Assembly: GCA_949825025.1 (NCBI GenBank)
Contig: OX463782.1
Coordinates: 34,257,351-34,321,350 of the forward strand
Direction of reading: 5' to 3'
Length of the DNA stretch: 64,000 nucleotides
Source: Siphlonurus alternatus
Lineage: Eukaryota > Arthropoda > Insecta > Ephemeroptera > Siphlonuridae
Part shown: piece by piece, positions 43,603 to 55,335 of the stretch
How the letters are laid out: each line of letters opens with the position of its first letter
Numbering within the stretch: position 1 is the stretch's first letter
Translations under genes and position numbers: made by a program
Notes under the pieces: generated by a model
The model's database searches: none
Told to the model about the DNA's origin: nothing
Seen by the model: only the letters and a program-made list of their open reading frames with translations

Positions 43603-44864
43603 AATTTTTGAAGAAAAGAGGTGTTATGCTGAAGTGAAAATACCGGTACGTAATGCAAGGTTTAGAAGAGTCAAGGATGAATTCAATATGAACATTTTTA
43701 ACTATGGTTATATTTAGGAAATTCTAAAATTCAATATAAATAAAATTAAATAAATAGAAACGTGTCTTACCGGTACCCAACCAAATTTGAAAAAACTTCC
43801 TCTGCATTTACCAGAATCAAGACGCATAAAGCAGCGTGTCAGCCTATGATCGGTGACTTCATCGTCTCCTGAAAATATAAAATTAATTATAATTATTAAT
43901 ATACATTTCAAAACAAATATCATTGCTTTCTGTTGGTATTTATTTTTAATATAATACGAAACAGATATATACATAATTATTCAAATTCGAACTAAAGGCA
44001 GATTCACATGGCGATTTCCAGCCTGCGACGCGAGGCAAATAATGCGCACTTGCTGTATATAACATCTATGATTGGCGGCCATATTTGGCGATTAAAAAAA
44101 GAGCATCGTAATTTAACGTGATATTCGCAGCCGCAATGGCGAATTCACTTCCACATATAGAATTTCACACCTTGTGTGACAAAATCGCGTCGCATCGCCG
44201 CTGTCGCCATCTGAATCCGGCTTTGAAGGTGGATTTTCATGGGCGGCAACGGCGATGCGATGCGATTTTGACGTAAAAGCTGTGAAATCCTATCCGCAAG
44301 AGAATATCGCGTTAATTACGATGCTCTTTATTTTAAACAGCAAATATGGCAGCCAGTAGATGTTACAGCAAGTGCACATTATTCGCGTTGCGTCGCAGGG
44401 TAGAAATCGCTCATGTAAATCCACCTTACGGCCAAAAAATACACAGAACTTTTTGTTGCTCAATTTCGATTGGCTAAACTAGTGCTGCGTATCGTGGTTT
44501 GATCGAAAACAAGAATTTGATTATGATTCATGTGTTCCTCAATATTTGATTACATCTGAAATAGACCACTATTGCCGCGGCCCACCACCCCTCGCTCGGT
44601 GGATTGGTAGGCCAGTCCGTGCCTTTCTTACAGTTAGTTGTGTACATTTTGCAAAGAATAAAAGTACTTTCTCACTCAAAATGGCATGATTTCGCAGGAG
44701 TTCTAATCTTTTTATTATACGATGCAATTCGAAGGCAGTGTGCGAACCCCCTAAAGACATGCACCACAAAATCAGCTAGGACTTTACTCACCTTTCGTGG
44801 AGAGCTTGGATGCTGTGACAGACACTAGCAGCAACAACAGAATGATCGCCACTTTTCTTACCAT
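42844..44864 (-). CDS. Secreted single-domain Kunitz/BPTI-type serine protease inhibitor, 95 residues
   Basis: Three minus-strand exons join in phase: 44864-44792 (signal peptide [18 protein letters not shown]), 43868-43771 and 42960-42844. The mature chain has six cysteines at 37, 46, 62, 70, 83 and 87. The spacing of 9, 16, 8, 13 and 4 is exactly that of BPTI. Conserved residues are F65, Y67, G68-G69, N75 and F77 in [15 protein letters not shown]. The residue after Cys2, the P1 position, is Arg47 in DSGKCRGSF, which predicts inhibition of trypsin-like proteases. Pro before Cys2 is replaced by Lys. In arthropods such inhibitors act in hemolymph, for example on prophenoloxidase or clotting cascades, or in venom or saliva; the target here is unknown. 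The gene appears complete and intact. Confidence 0.93.
43530..43599. repeat. (AT)n microsatellite
   Basis: 70 bp of AT in the second intron of the Kunitz gene. Confidence 0.95.
43771..43868 (-). CDS. Kunitz gene exon 2 (Cys1, Cys2 and reactive loop)
   Basis: The acceptor is TATTTTCAG and the donor ACCG/GTAAGA. The exon completes Gly25 and encodes 32 residues, including [20 protein letters not shown]. It carries the P1 Arg. Confidence 0.9.
43994..44219. mobile_element. Same family, copy 5 (GGCGGATTCACATGG subtype)
   Basis: AAAGGCAGATTCACATGGCG at the left, CGCCATCTGAATCCGGCTTT at the right. It lies in the Kunitz gene's first intron. Confidence 0.65.
44222..44429. mobile_element. Same family, copy 6
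   Basis: TTGAAGGTGGATTTTCATGG at the left and TCATGTAAATCCACCTTA at the right, immediately after copy 5 and in the opposite orientation. Confidence 0.65.
44792..44864 (-). CDS. Kunitz gene exon 1 (signal peptide)
   Basis: The ATG is at 44864-44862. There are 24 codons plus one base, ending CTCCACGAAAG before GTGAGT, phase 1. The hydrophobic core is [10 protein letters not shown] with predicted cleavage after VTA. Confidence 0.9.
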
Positions 44865-44896
44865 GTTGAATGTTGTTCTTGCAAGTCAAGGGGAGC

Positions 44897-44902
44897 CTTA
44901 TA
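44897..44902 (-). promoter_or_regulatory. Possible TATA box upstream of the Kunitz gene
   Basis: TATAAG on the minus strand, about 33 bp before the ATG. This would leave a 5'UTR of only a few bases, so either the leader is extremely short or a further noncoding exon exists. Confidence 0.3.
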
Positions 44903-45258
44903 TCTGAACATGAACCACGGAAGTTCCTGTCATCTTGTTAATAATATTATGTAACCTACATGTTAATATAATCAAAACTATGTGCTTTACAGATTAGTGG
45001 CAAATTAAAATTTTCGCGTGAAAATTTCCGGTGTCGTATTAAGACTGGAATAATATTTGTCACTAAACAGAAATATGAAGGTTATTGCTTAATTTTTAGT
45101 TAAACTTCTTACACAAATTTAAATGTCAAATACCCCCATCGCAATTAACATATTATTTATATATTTAAATATTATATTATGTATTTTTTAAATTAATATA
45201 TGAATAAATGTTTGCTAATTTGAAAACAATTAACTACAGCAGAATAATTATTATAATA

Positions 45259-45427
45259 GGGGGCCATTCACAAAGCACTTTAACCCCAACTTTAGCCCCA
45301 AGTTTTATCCCTGGTGCTAAACCAGGGGCTAACCATGTTAAGCACCTAGTTTAGCACCATGTTTAGTACCAGGGGTAAAACTTTGGGCTAAAGTTGAGGT
45401 TAAAGTGCTTTGTGAATGTCCCCCATT
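45259..45427. mobile_element. GGGGCATTCACAAAGC foldback MITE, subtype with CACTTTAAC, copy 3
   Basis: GGGGGCCATTCACAAAGCAC and GTGCTTTGTGAATGTCCCCC. The inner repeats are AAGTTTTATCCCTGGTGCTA and its inverse. Confidence 0.75.
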
Positions 45428-46485
45428 ATATACTGTATTTATACACTCAAATGACAAATAGAAAACTTGCATGAAAATATTTTCACATTTTATTATGCAT
45501 ATACAATAATGCACTGCATGCTCAAGCTATTAAAATCAGTACAATGAAAAATGACTTCTTCTTCTTTGACAATCCACCTGTTAATTGTATGTTGGTAAAT
45601 TCTGGAAGCAAAGTACAAACAATCAAGTAAAGGAAGCGTTTTCTCTCTGGAAGGAAGTGCTGCAAGGTGATAAGAAGATGTTATCGCGAGGAGAAATTCG
45701 TTCAGCGAGCGACGTTACCACACCAAAGAACAGTTTACTGGGAGGATGGACTAACTTTTAAACCAGACGGTTTTCCCGCCAAAGCCAAATCCCTGGTACG
45801 TCACGACGCTAACTTGCATAAGCGTATATTAATAATAATAGTTGTTTATTGAGAATTTGTACAGAAATAAAAACGGTATACAAAGCTCAAATGGTAAAGA
45901 AAAAGGATATCCCATTCACAAAAGTGTCCATGCAGTCACCCAAACAAGATAGATATCAGATATTTCGAAATGAAAACAACCATTGATTGGGTAGGGAACT
46001 TCAAAGGTGTCGCTTTTTCTGCCAGCGCTACGATGTCAAATCTTTGACGTCCTCTAACAGAGACCGTGCGGCTTATTTGGTGGAATTTCCAGAAGGTTGA
46101 CGAAATTTGTCGAGTATCGAGTTTCTTCAATTTGACGTCCTAGGTCTTCTTTCCATTATACAGTCTCCTGCACAGACTGCAGTTTGAGAGCTCCGTTCAT
46201 GTGGGCATGTCGGAACGTTGATAAGACACGACCGCGAGGGGAGGAAACTGTCCGGGAATCACGTTCACGAAAACACCTGAGAATAAACATAAGGTGTTTA
46301 TATCTGAAATAGCTCTCGAAACCTGAGTGGTGCACATTGATTCCTCATGAGTTTTACATTTTTATACACTTAATTTTTTTTATACGACTGCACACTTTTG
46401 TTACTCTGTATTATGTTATAAATACAATATGTAATATTTATACGAGACTTTATTCCTGAAGGCTCTCTTTATCTCTAAAAATATA

Positions 46486-46610
46486 GGGCGACATTCACAA
46501 AGCACTTTAACTCTCACTTTAGCCTCGATTTTTATCCCTGTCGCTAAACCTGGGCTAACCAAATCGAGGCTAAAAGGGGGGTTAATGTGTACTTCGTGGA
46601 TGTCCCCATA
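46486..46610. mobile_element. GGGGCATTCACAAAGC foldback MITE, copy 4 (decayed)
   Basis: AGGGCGACATTCACAAAGCA and GTACTTCGTGGATGTCCCC, same inner motif order as copy 3. Confidence 0.65.
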
Positions 46611-47249
46611 ATTTGTTTCTCTTTATTTATATTCTTCCACCTATCAAAGTATCGATACTATTGAAAAAAATGAACCAGACTATCGGTGAAGTGCGTATGA
46701 CGAGCATTGCCCTTTAAGACTCAAACTGTATCTTGCATTTATATGGATTTTGTAGACTTTATCTAATAGTTTATGAAAATTTCTCTTTGCACTAATGTGA
46801 TTATGTGATTGTAGGTTTCTTCCAATTAATATGAGATGAAGTAATTTATAACTACATTTACTACGTTTCTTCCTCAGTTATTAAAATTATCTCACCCACA
46901 CTGAATGAGGAAGGTGTTGAAATAATTTGATGACAAATTTTGAGGATTTATTTGACACCAACACACGAGAGGAAATATTATGAACCTTAGTTCCTTATAA
47001 CTTGGAATGTACTATATAATTAAATTAATTATAAAGAAATTATATCCTTTAAAAAAAATGTAATAATTACTGCGGTAGGTAAAAGCACGCTTTCTCTTTA
47101 TATTATTATTATAAAGTACGGGTATTTTGATAGTAATTAACCACAATTATTTTATACTCCCAACCTTGGAATTTCTCTCCACAGCACCAGAAAATTTTCG
47201 TGTTTAAACAATACATGCAATTTCACGATATACAACTCTGGATAGCACA

Positions 47250-47530
47250 AACTATACTCCTGCCTTAATTGCTAGAGATGCAGCTCCAATAGACAAAGAG
47301 ATGTAGATTTGTAATTTGGTTGAGGTAAGAAGAGCACCCAGTATACCCACATCAAAAGAGTTTTGGTTCACCACGCATCCATAGACTACGCGGTAAAGGA
47401 GCAATGTCGAGCGGGATGAGCGGGATTTTGGCGAGGCGAGAAAGGCGCACTTGCTTAAATATGGCCGACATGCAATATTAAAGCAAGTGCACCTTTCTAG
47501 CCCCACCAAGCCTTGCTTGATATCGCTGCA
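47250..47530 (+). repeat. Repeat with CTCCTGCCTTAATTGC and GAGAAAGGCGCACTTGC, copy 2
   Basis: CTCCTGCCTTAATTGCTAGA, GATGCAGCTCCAATAGACAA and GGTAAGAAGAGCACCC, then GGCGAGGCGAGAAAGGCGCA. The 62.3-62.6 kb copy has the same order. Confidence 0.55.
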
Positions 47531-47534
47531 TGGA

Positions 47535-47825
47535 AAAGCAAGGTAGAGGTAACACGCCCAATGTTAATAAAAATCCCATTCATGAAAATTATGAAAAAAA
47601 AATTAAAATGTTCTCCTTTACATACTTTATCAGTAGGTAAAATAGTAAAATAACAGGTTTACAAAAACGAGTTATTTTTCGAGTTATTTATTTTTAAAGT
47701 TGATTAATTTAACATGGAAGTTACTGATATATAAGGTATGCATAAAGGAGAACATTTTTAACTTTTTTCATAATTTTCATGAATGGGATTTTTATTAACA
47801 TTGGGCGTGTTATCTCTATTATACC
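47535..47825. repeat. Foldback repeat, GGTAACACGCCCAATG ends
   Basis: TAACACGCCCAATGTTAATA pairs with TATTAACATTGGGCGTGTTA. The arms extend through AAAATCCCATTCATGAAAAT and AATGTTCTCCTTTACATACT. Confidence 0.75.
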
Positions 47826-48084
47826 TTAAGGCATATACAAACAAAAGCAGGAGTAAAGTTCGTGGTTTATATACCAAGATGAAATCAGTATTTTACTCGT
47901 TTCATCTGCAACAATATTTTTCGTGTATAATATTGGTTTAATTTAGCAGTCAAAGTATCAACTCTACAAAAGTTATGAATATGCATGCTGCATACCAAGA
48001 ATTTATACTTTCCATATGCTCTGTGTAGGGTATTTATTGGATTGAATGAACAGCCTTTGTGGAATTTTTTTATTGCGCATATTT

Positions 48085-48325
48085 GGTTAGAGGACCTCGA
48101 GTTATTGTCAACTTTTTCTGATTTTTTTTTAAACCCTCTAACAAACTCAAAATTGAAGGGAAAGACGCTGTGACGTTATAGTCAAAGTCTTTCCGTATGC
48201 TTGTGTGTTAAATATTTGCATGACTATGACGTCACAGCATTTTTCAGCATGATGTTGAAGGATTTTTCAAAATAATTGAAAAAAATGTTAAAAAAAAAAA
48301 TCATAAATCGAGGTCCTCTATCCAT
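48085..48325. repeat. Foldback repeat with AGAGGACCTCGA ends, copy 1
   Basis: TTAGAGGACCTCGAG and AATCGAGGTCCTCTAT are the ends. The core is GCTTGTGTGTTAAATATTTG and CATGACTATGACGTCACAG. Confidence 0.65.
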
Positions 48326-49359
48326 ATAGGTAAATTGTCAATTTCTATATGTCCATTCTGAATCCAATATATATTTTTTTATAGTATAATGATTTGTATA
48401 ATTATGTATTTCCCTACAATTTTCAAATATCATAGGACAAATTTTTAACTTGCATTCATAAGAAGACCTCGATTTACTGTAAAATACCTTGTAATTACAA
48501 TTATTATAGATTTTTCTAAGCATCATGAACATGAAAATTTTTGCATGTTACATGCTTGGTGTTTATTTTATGTATAAAGATTCTCAAGATATTTGCAAAC
48601 TTTAACTTAATATAAAAATTAATGCAGTTTTTATTTAGAATATTTGAATCAATGTACTCTAATTAAATTGTTAAATGGTTTGATATAATCTCCCGACTTG
48701 AACGCTAACGCTGCATTATTTTTTGTAAGCCATACACACTTTGTTATGACCTAATTTTGTTTTGTTATCAACGATTATCACTGTTATATATAGTTACTGT
48801 CGTCATCCGATTCATAGATTTAATTCCTTGAATTATTATACATTAGCCTATATGAAAACACTGACAAGTAGATTATTTTACAGTGTTTATTCATGTCCCA
48901 TGTTTTCGTAATTCGTCGAGCAAACTCTCTCCTAAACCGGCCCAGTGTGAAAACATGTTGACCATGCGAGTGTGAATGAACTTGCTGCATGCGAGGGTTT
49001 GAATGTGACGAAAATTATCATCGAATTAACAGACGTCAGTGAAAATATTATGATATATAAGATTGAGAACGTTGAAATTATACCGAATGGATTTTCGTAT
49101 TACTTTATTTTTTATCCAAATCCATGCAATGAAGAGGCTGCATGTTTTTTTGTTGTTTTTTTTTTGCATTTTTGGATCGGGCACCTTTTTTTGCTGTTTG
49201 AAATATTTTTATTGTATATTTGGATAGCACCTATATATATAATAGAGTTATTTACGTATTGTAAATTTTTTAAGGCGTGTCTTACCCATGCATAATGGTT
49301 TATATTTACTTAATATTAATATAGGCATACATGTATCTGAAATTGGACGAATAAAAGAA

Positions 49360-49590
49360 ATTGAAAATTGGAATTGAAGATACCTTTTGAACGCTATAAC
49401 ACCCTCAAAATCAATGTAAATGGCGCTGTGACGTCATACTACGTTTTTTTCTATGCTTGCTTGTTAAATATTTGCATGACTATGACGTCACAGTGTATTT
49501 TCCCTTGATTTTAAAGGTTTTTAGAACATCTTAAAAAATCTGTGAAAAATTACGCAACATTAAAGGTCCTGTATCCAACATCAAAATAAC
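49360..49590. repeat. Foldback repeat core, copy 2
   Basis: The core CTTGCTTGTTAAATATTTGC, ATGACTATGACGTCACAGTG and GGCGCTGTGACGTCATAC repeats the one at 48.2 kb. Outer ends are decayed (AAGGTCCTGTATCCAACA). Confidence 0.6.
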
Positions 49591-50704
49591 AAAATTTCAT
49601 GCAGGTAAATCTATAATATATACACGTACAGTATTTAAGTAACTTCCTAATACCCTAAACCTTCAAAAACCCTGTGCGTTTTTTTTTTAAATCTATTGTA
49701 ATGTCATTATAACATAACTAACACACCACAATTATAAAGAAACTGTACTTACTGTTAGTACTTATTACTTGCATTGTAAGGAAATAACCAAGTGAAATCT
49801 TCACTTTGCAATAAAAGTTACAACAATGCTATAAACTTGAGTGCAATAACAATTTCTTATACCGCAGTCTAGCCAGATAGTAAGCACAGACACGATATTT
49901 CCCTCCACCCGTCTAATGAGAAATTGCACCTGTGGTGGTTTTCCACACGCATGGCTGAGATTCACCACGGTGCACACGTCCGGTGTTGTAACTGTAAGAT
50001 TTTGTGTCCTCAGCTAGAAAATTAGCCGAGGGTTCCACTCCGAGGAGTACCCACCTTGGCTATACACGGGGAAAACGTATTAGTGAAAATAAGTGGATAT
50101 GGGATATTATTTGTGGAAATATGAGTTTTATCAGACTTTTCCAGTGTTTTGCTGTAACACATCACTTGGTGTTAGTTTAAATGTCAATGTCACTTAATTT
50201 ACATGTCACGATGTTTCGATAGTCTACCTCAGGTGATCTGAGACTATTAAAAAAGTAGTCTCAGGTCACCTGAGGAAGAATGCGGTTGGCTCTCAAAAGG
50301 TCGTAAAGTTATATTAACGTGCACGAACACTTTTTGATATAATAATTACTACAGCATTTTACGCATACAGTTCAGTGAGGATTAATTTGTGTTCGAACGC
50401 TCGAACATTGACAAAAATACAAAAAAAAAACACAAATTATTTATTTTATTATAAATATTACGCGAATAAAGTACTAAAATGTATTAATTAATATGTTATT
50501 TTAGATATCAAGGTGAAATTTTTGTTTCACTCTATTGATAATCTGACTTATTTTCAGATGCATTCTGTATAAATATATATCTTTATAACAGGTATCGCAT
50601 GCATTATAAAAAAATATATCTAATTTAAAATACTCTTGAATTAAAATTTTCAGAACTTTAATGATGGTTTTCAACATTAGACAAATTAAGGAGAAAAATG
50701 CAGC

Positions 50705-50815
50705 CAACCTTTACTATTTCTCAGTGCAGGTGAGTGCGACGCTCCTTTATACTGGCATGTCTTGATGTAGTGAAGGTACATCGTAGTGGCACGGTCACCC
50801 ATCCGAGAAAACATA
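50705..50815. mobile_element. Possible 5S-like SINE fragment
   Basis: The minus strand contains TCGGATGGGTGACCGTGCC, similar to 5S box C. The rest is not recognisable. Confidence 0.35.
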
Positions 50816-51032
50816 CCGTGTGTGTGTTTAACTTCACTTATGTAACAGAATATTAATAACTGTTTTATGTTAATTTAATGGACGTACTTACATTGTTTAT
50901 TTACATTGTTATTTTTTTATATTAGTAATTTTTAACATTAAAGGCACTCGGTTGTTAGTTTTTGTTTAATGAAATTTATAATATTATAGTATAGTGTTTT
51001 TTACTGCCGTGGTCCCGAATAGATTAATCATC

Positions 51033-51147
51033 ACTAATACGTTCACATGATAGTGTTTTAATGCGTATCCGTTGACGACGTCTCTTAAGAATAACATTAT
51101 CCGTCGTCAACAAATCCGTATTAAACACCGTCATGTAAACGTATATA
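51033..51147. mobile_element. ACGTTTACATGACGG foldback MITE, copy 3
   Basis: CACTAATACGTTCACATGAT and ACACCGTCATGTAAACGTAT, same core. It lies just before the (CT)n tract. Confidence 0.7.
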
Positions 51148-51173
51148 GTGGATATTTCCTACACAATTAAGTT

Positions 51174-51280
<107 letters not shown>

Positions 51281-51302
51281 TTTTCTTTTTCTTTTTAAAA
51301 TC

Positions 51303-51724
51303 TTAAGGGCATTGGGTGTAGCACCGGTAGTTGGCAACACTGACGTATCTTCACCATGTTAATTTTTTATCATTGCTCCTCGGAGTAATTTTTATGCTAG
51401 AGCTAAGCTGATTGCTGTAGCATCAAGATAATTAGTAGCCCAAGTGCACAATTTGGCTAAATAAAGCCTGATTTAAAGAAAAGTATTTTTTTTTTATATT
51501 TTAGAAAAATGCATGTAAATTTAAAAAAAAATACTAAAAAATACTTTTCTTTAGATCAGGCTTTATTTAGCCAAATTGTGCACTTGGGCTACTAATTAAC
51601 TTGATACTACAGCAATCAGCTTAGCTCTAGCATAAAAATTACTCCGAGGAGCAATGATCAAAAATTAACATGGTGAAGATACGTCAGAGTTGCCAACTAC
51701 CGGTGCTACACCCAATGCCCTTAA
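51303..51724. mobile_element. 422-bp foldback element with TTAAGGG ends
   Basis: TTAAGGGCATTGGGTGTAGC at the left matches the inverted right end exactly. The arms of about 200 bp differ at only a few positions and meet in a short T/A-rich spacer near 51485-51540. It directly follows a (CT)n tract. Confidence 0.85.
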
Positions 51725-52144
51725 AGAAGTAAATTCATAACTCGATGGAGCACAAGTTTTCGCACTTTTGGACTTGCATATTAAAATTACATAACAATTC
51801 ATTTTGAAATGCTAAATTGCATTTAATTTTATAAACAAAATATTTTCTCACAATTATATGCACTGCAAAAACAACTAAATACCAAAGGCATTGAGAATCT
51901 CCACAATCACTTTTGCATCACCAAAAGTGTTTAGCTTCTCAATGCTTTTATTGTTTACGGTCTTCATACCTGTTGTAAAAAGCTAAAAAGTGATCACCAA
52001 TCTAACTACTCGCCAGCTTAACTTCTGTAATCACTTTCGATCATGCCCTTACCACTGCACTGCTAATGCTTTCTTAGTAGGAAGAGTATTATTGAGGTAT
52101 ATAAAATAAATAAGAGCTATCGTGAAATGACAAGGGTTCATTTT

Positions 52145-52490
52145 AATACAAGGTTATACAAATTTCGACCCTAGGGTAAAATTTGATGGCGGTTCTAATG
52201 GTGACCCTTAAATTTGCGACCCTTTGACCCTTAAGGGTCAAAAGACCCTTAAATTTTTTTTTTCGTGAAAAATTGCGAAATTGACATTAGCAATGTCCTT
52301 AATTAACTTTAGAGCTCTTATTTACGCATTTTAAGGGTCGACCCTTGGGGCCTAACAGGGGTCATTTTTTAAAAGTATACAAATATTTATAACAAAATTT
52401 GTCAAAAACTGTGAGGAATATGGATTTAGCATTGGCTTTAATTGATTCAGTAAGAATAATGACCCTCTAAGGGTCGACCCCTAAAATATA
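52145..52490. repeat. Cluster of AAGGGTC/GACCCTT motifs
   Basis: GACCCTT or AAGGGTC occurs roughly ten times in about 350 bp, including the palindromes GACCCTTAAGGGTC and AAGGGTCGACCCTT. It is not a regular tandem repeat. Confidence 0.6.
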
Positions 52491-53100
52491 TTACGATCTA
52501 TTCCGCATATAATACTTCTAAATGCTATTAACATGCAATTTCTGAATGCTAATTCTATTAACAAAAATCTAATGTTTAAAACGTTAGTTTTTAAATGGTA
52601 AAAACAGTGATTAAATAGCAAAGACATTTAGCTATTTTTCTAAATACTTTTAACGTTCAGTAAATGTTAAAAGCATGGAGGGTCTGAATACCGATTTTTT
52701 GCAGTGTGGTCAAGTATGATAATTTAATCTTTGTTGTCTATAATTTAAAACCATGACTTTGACAAAAAACAAACTATTTAATGCAACCATTACAGTTTAT
52801 TTTTAAATATTAATGAAGAAAACGGAACTAATTCCACTCGTTATTAGCTCGTCAAATTCGTCACTTTGCACGTGTGACGTCATCATGGTCAAAATGGTGA
52901 GAATATTCTCACATGTAGGACCATTTAGAGGTAGACGGAAATGACAGTCCGGATTTATATTGCAAATTATGGACATTCCTGGTTTTGAATGGATCTATAC
53001 ACATAATTTGTTTGATATATATTTATGTACATATAATATAAAAAAAAACTGGATGAGAAGCTGCAACAAAAGCAAATGGCGCGTACTTGCATCGCTTTGT

Positions 53101-53264
53101 AAAGCCGACATTACACGATACAATTTTTCTAACTATTGTATACAATTTTTCCTCACAAGAAAATTTGAACTCCATTTGTTTGTATGGAGGTGAAATTTTC
53201 TTGTAAGAAAAAATTGTATTCAATAGTTAGAAAAATTGTATCGTGTAATACCGGCTTAAGGTTT
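53101..53264. repeat. Foldback repeat, AAGCCGACATTACACGATAC ends
   Basis: The left AAGCCGACATTACACGATAC pairs with GTATCGTGTAATACCGGCTT. The arms continue through AATTTTTCTAACTATTG. Confidence 0.75.
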
Positions 53265-54139
53265 GTTAGGAGAATAATCGTATTTATTTTTTCATTAAAA
53301 TTGTATGTTTGATGTTTGAAAATTGATGTTTGATTTGAATATTATATAAGTGAAGCGGACAATGTAAATTGATATTTTCTGTGGCTTATATATGAATTAT
53401 CATTGCCTTCCATGCTGATAACCGTAGGGAAAAATTAAGAACCATGCAGTTACCGCTGGGTTAAAGAATTAATTAAATTTATTATATGAAGAGCAGGCAA
53501 TGAAATGGCTTGAAGCAGAATGGATCTGCTTAATTTTGTATATAAAATTTATTTACATTGAATCTTGCCAACAGGAATACGTATTATATTAATATCCATG
53601 CAGTTTTATTCTTCATTTTATATTATAAGAAGAGTTATTTTTTATTTTGCAAGATAATCTTCCATTTTTCTCCAAGAAATGCAGCCTTGATCCTTCTTTT
53701 ATTTCTAAGCAGCACAATATCACTTTCATTTTAATATTATACGAAGTTTTGTAATTGATTACAACGAATACATTACATGATTTTTAAGTTTATATTGCAA
53801 TATAAACTATCTATAGATATAGCCACGCAGAAAGATAATTAAAATTTTAACTTACCAGTGGCCAGCAAATAATATGTTTAGTGCATAAATCTGATTATCT
53901 TAATCACGCCCCTTGATATAGCCAAGGCAATTTTAATTGATTTCATTTTTTTTTTAAACCTGCACTTCTGACTACTTAAAATTAATAATTATTATTATTA
54001 AAGAAAACTGTATACTTATGTAAATAAAAATTGGTTGTTTTGGAGGTATTTTTGTATTAATTAAAATGTAGAATATTCAGTCCAGACATCCAAAGTACAG
54101 TCCCAGCAGTTCACAACTCCCTGGGGCTAATTTCCCAAG

Positions 54140-54300
54140 CTAATCTAATATCCAAAACGTTATGACTGCACTCCACTTGGTCTGGGCTCGGATGAAGTCA
54201 CCTTGCGCTGGGGGTTTGGCACCGGAAACTCTCATCGGCGCCGCTCGCTTCCTGCCTGCGAAAATTCTGCAACAATCACACCATTGTTGACATCACACGA
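54140..54300 (-). CDS. Candidate minus-strand terminal exon (doubtful)
   Basis: After GATTGTTGCAG the frame IFAGRKRAAPMRVSGAKPPA is open, continuing QGDFIRAQTKWSAVITFWIL to TAG. The stretch is GC-richer than its flanks and has a canonical acceptor. There is no recognised domain and no matched upstream exon in phase. Confidence 0.25.
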
Positions 54301-54699
54301 CCTTCACACAAGGGCAAACTATGTACACCAAATATCTGCACTTATGTGAGAGTGAAGAGGCTTGTAACTTTAATGGCTGTAATTTAACATTGTCGGGCAT
54401 GTTATTCCTTACTGATTTGATTGGGATATGTACTTAATTTAGACGAGGTAAAAAAGAGTACACTATAAGGTCTGTAATTAAACCTTACCCATTAATGTAC
54501 ATCTGATGCATCATTGTACTCCTTCTTTTACCAGCTCCGAGGGTATGTTAGCAAAAAGTGCATGGCAAGATTTTAAAAGCCTCTGTGCAAGGCAGCTGAC
54601 GTTATCTTTTTTGTCGTAAACTTTATTATTTTTAAAAAAATACGAGGATACACCTTGTTATTAGTTTGAAGCTTATTAGCTTATTATTTGAAGTTTGAG

Positions 54700-55030
54700 C
54701 GGGGTAATGGGTTAAAGATAAGGAAGGAAGGGATGGTGGCCAAAGTCCTGTTACGTGTCCCAGCATTCGCCAAGGTACGTGAGACCAGAGATCTTATAGT
54801 GTAAGCTGTAAGCTCTTTGGTGAGACTAAAGGAACCGTGGAAAACCTCAGTCAGGACGGACACCTTTACTTTTTATCAATGAACCAAAGTGATGTCCCAA
54901 GCCTGGGGAACTACACACAAGTGCATCACTGCACTGGGTGGAAAGCGAGATGAATTTACCTCAGGGAGGGAGCAACGTAATTTTTACTTGAAACGGTCAC
55001 CCATCCAAGTATTATCGATTACTAGAATTA
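54700..55030 (-). mobile_element. 5S-headed SINE-like element
   Basis: On the minus strand it begins near 55030 with ATACTTGGATGGGTGACCGT, a 5S box C-like segment. It then runs through CCCCAGGCTTGGGACATCAC to the common GTCCTGACTGAGGTTTTCCA tail, ending GGCGAATGCTGGGACACG. Confidence 0.6.
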
Positions 55031-55254
55031 TTATAGCCAAGTGATTGGAAAGTATTTTCAACAATTCTATAGACGGTACTTAATTAGGCAGGTTTTAGAC
55101 CAAAAATCAATTTTTCAAAATAGGCATTGAGTCATTTTTCTTTTGTACTTTTTACTAAATAATAAATTAAATAGTTAATTATTATCCCCAATTTTGTTGT
55201 TTGTCTTAAACAAAGTTTAATAAACTCAAGTACATCAGGTACAATTACACTCGG

Positions 55255-55335
55255 AGATGTGGCTGGGTGCATTAAACTTGGTCTCGGTTTGTGCGTACTC
55301 CACCGTGACGTCATAGTTCGTCCCAACCTCGTAAC
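55255..55335 (-). CDS. Candidate minus-strand exon fragment, fibronectin-III-like ending (doubtful)
   Basis: One minus frame reads YEVGTNYDVTVEYAQTETKF, then NAPSHISECNC, and ends at TGA. Codons mostly end in G or C. The GTxYxVxV pattern recalls the F-strand of fibronectin type III domains, but the segment is too short to assign. It opens after a stop, so an acceptor near CCTGAG or TACGAG would be needed. Confidence 0.25.
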
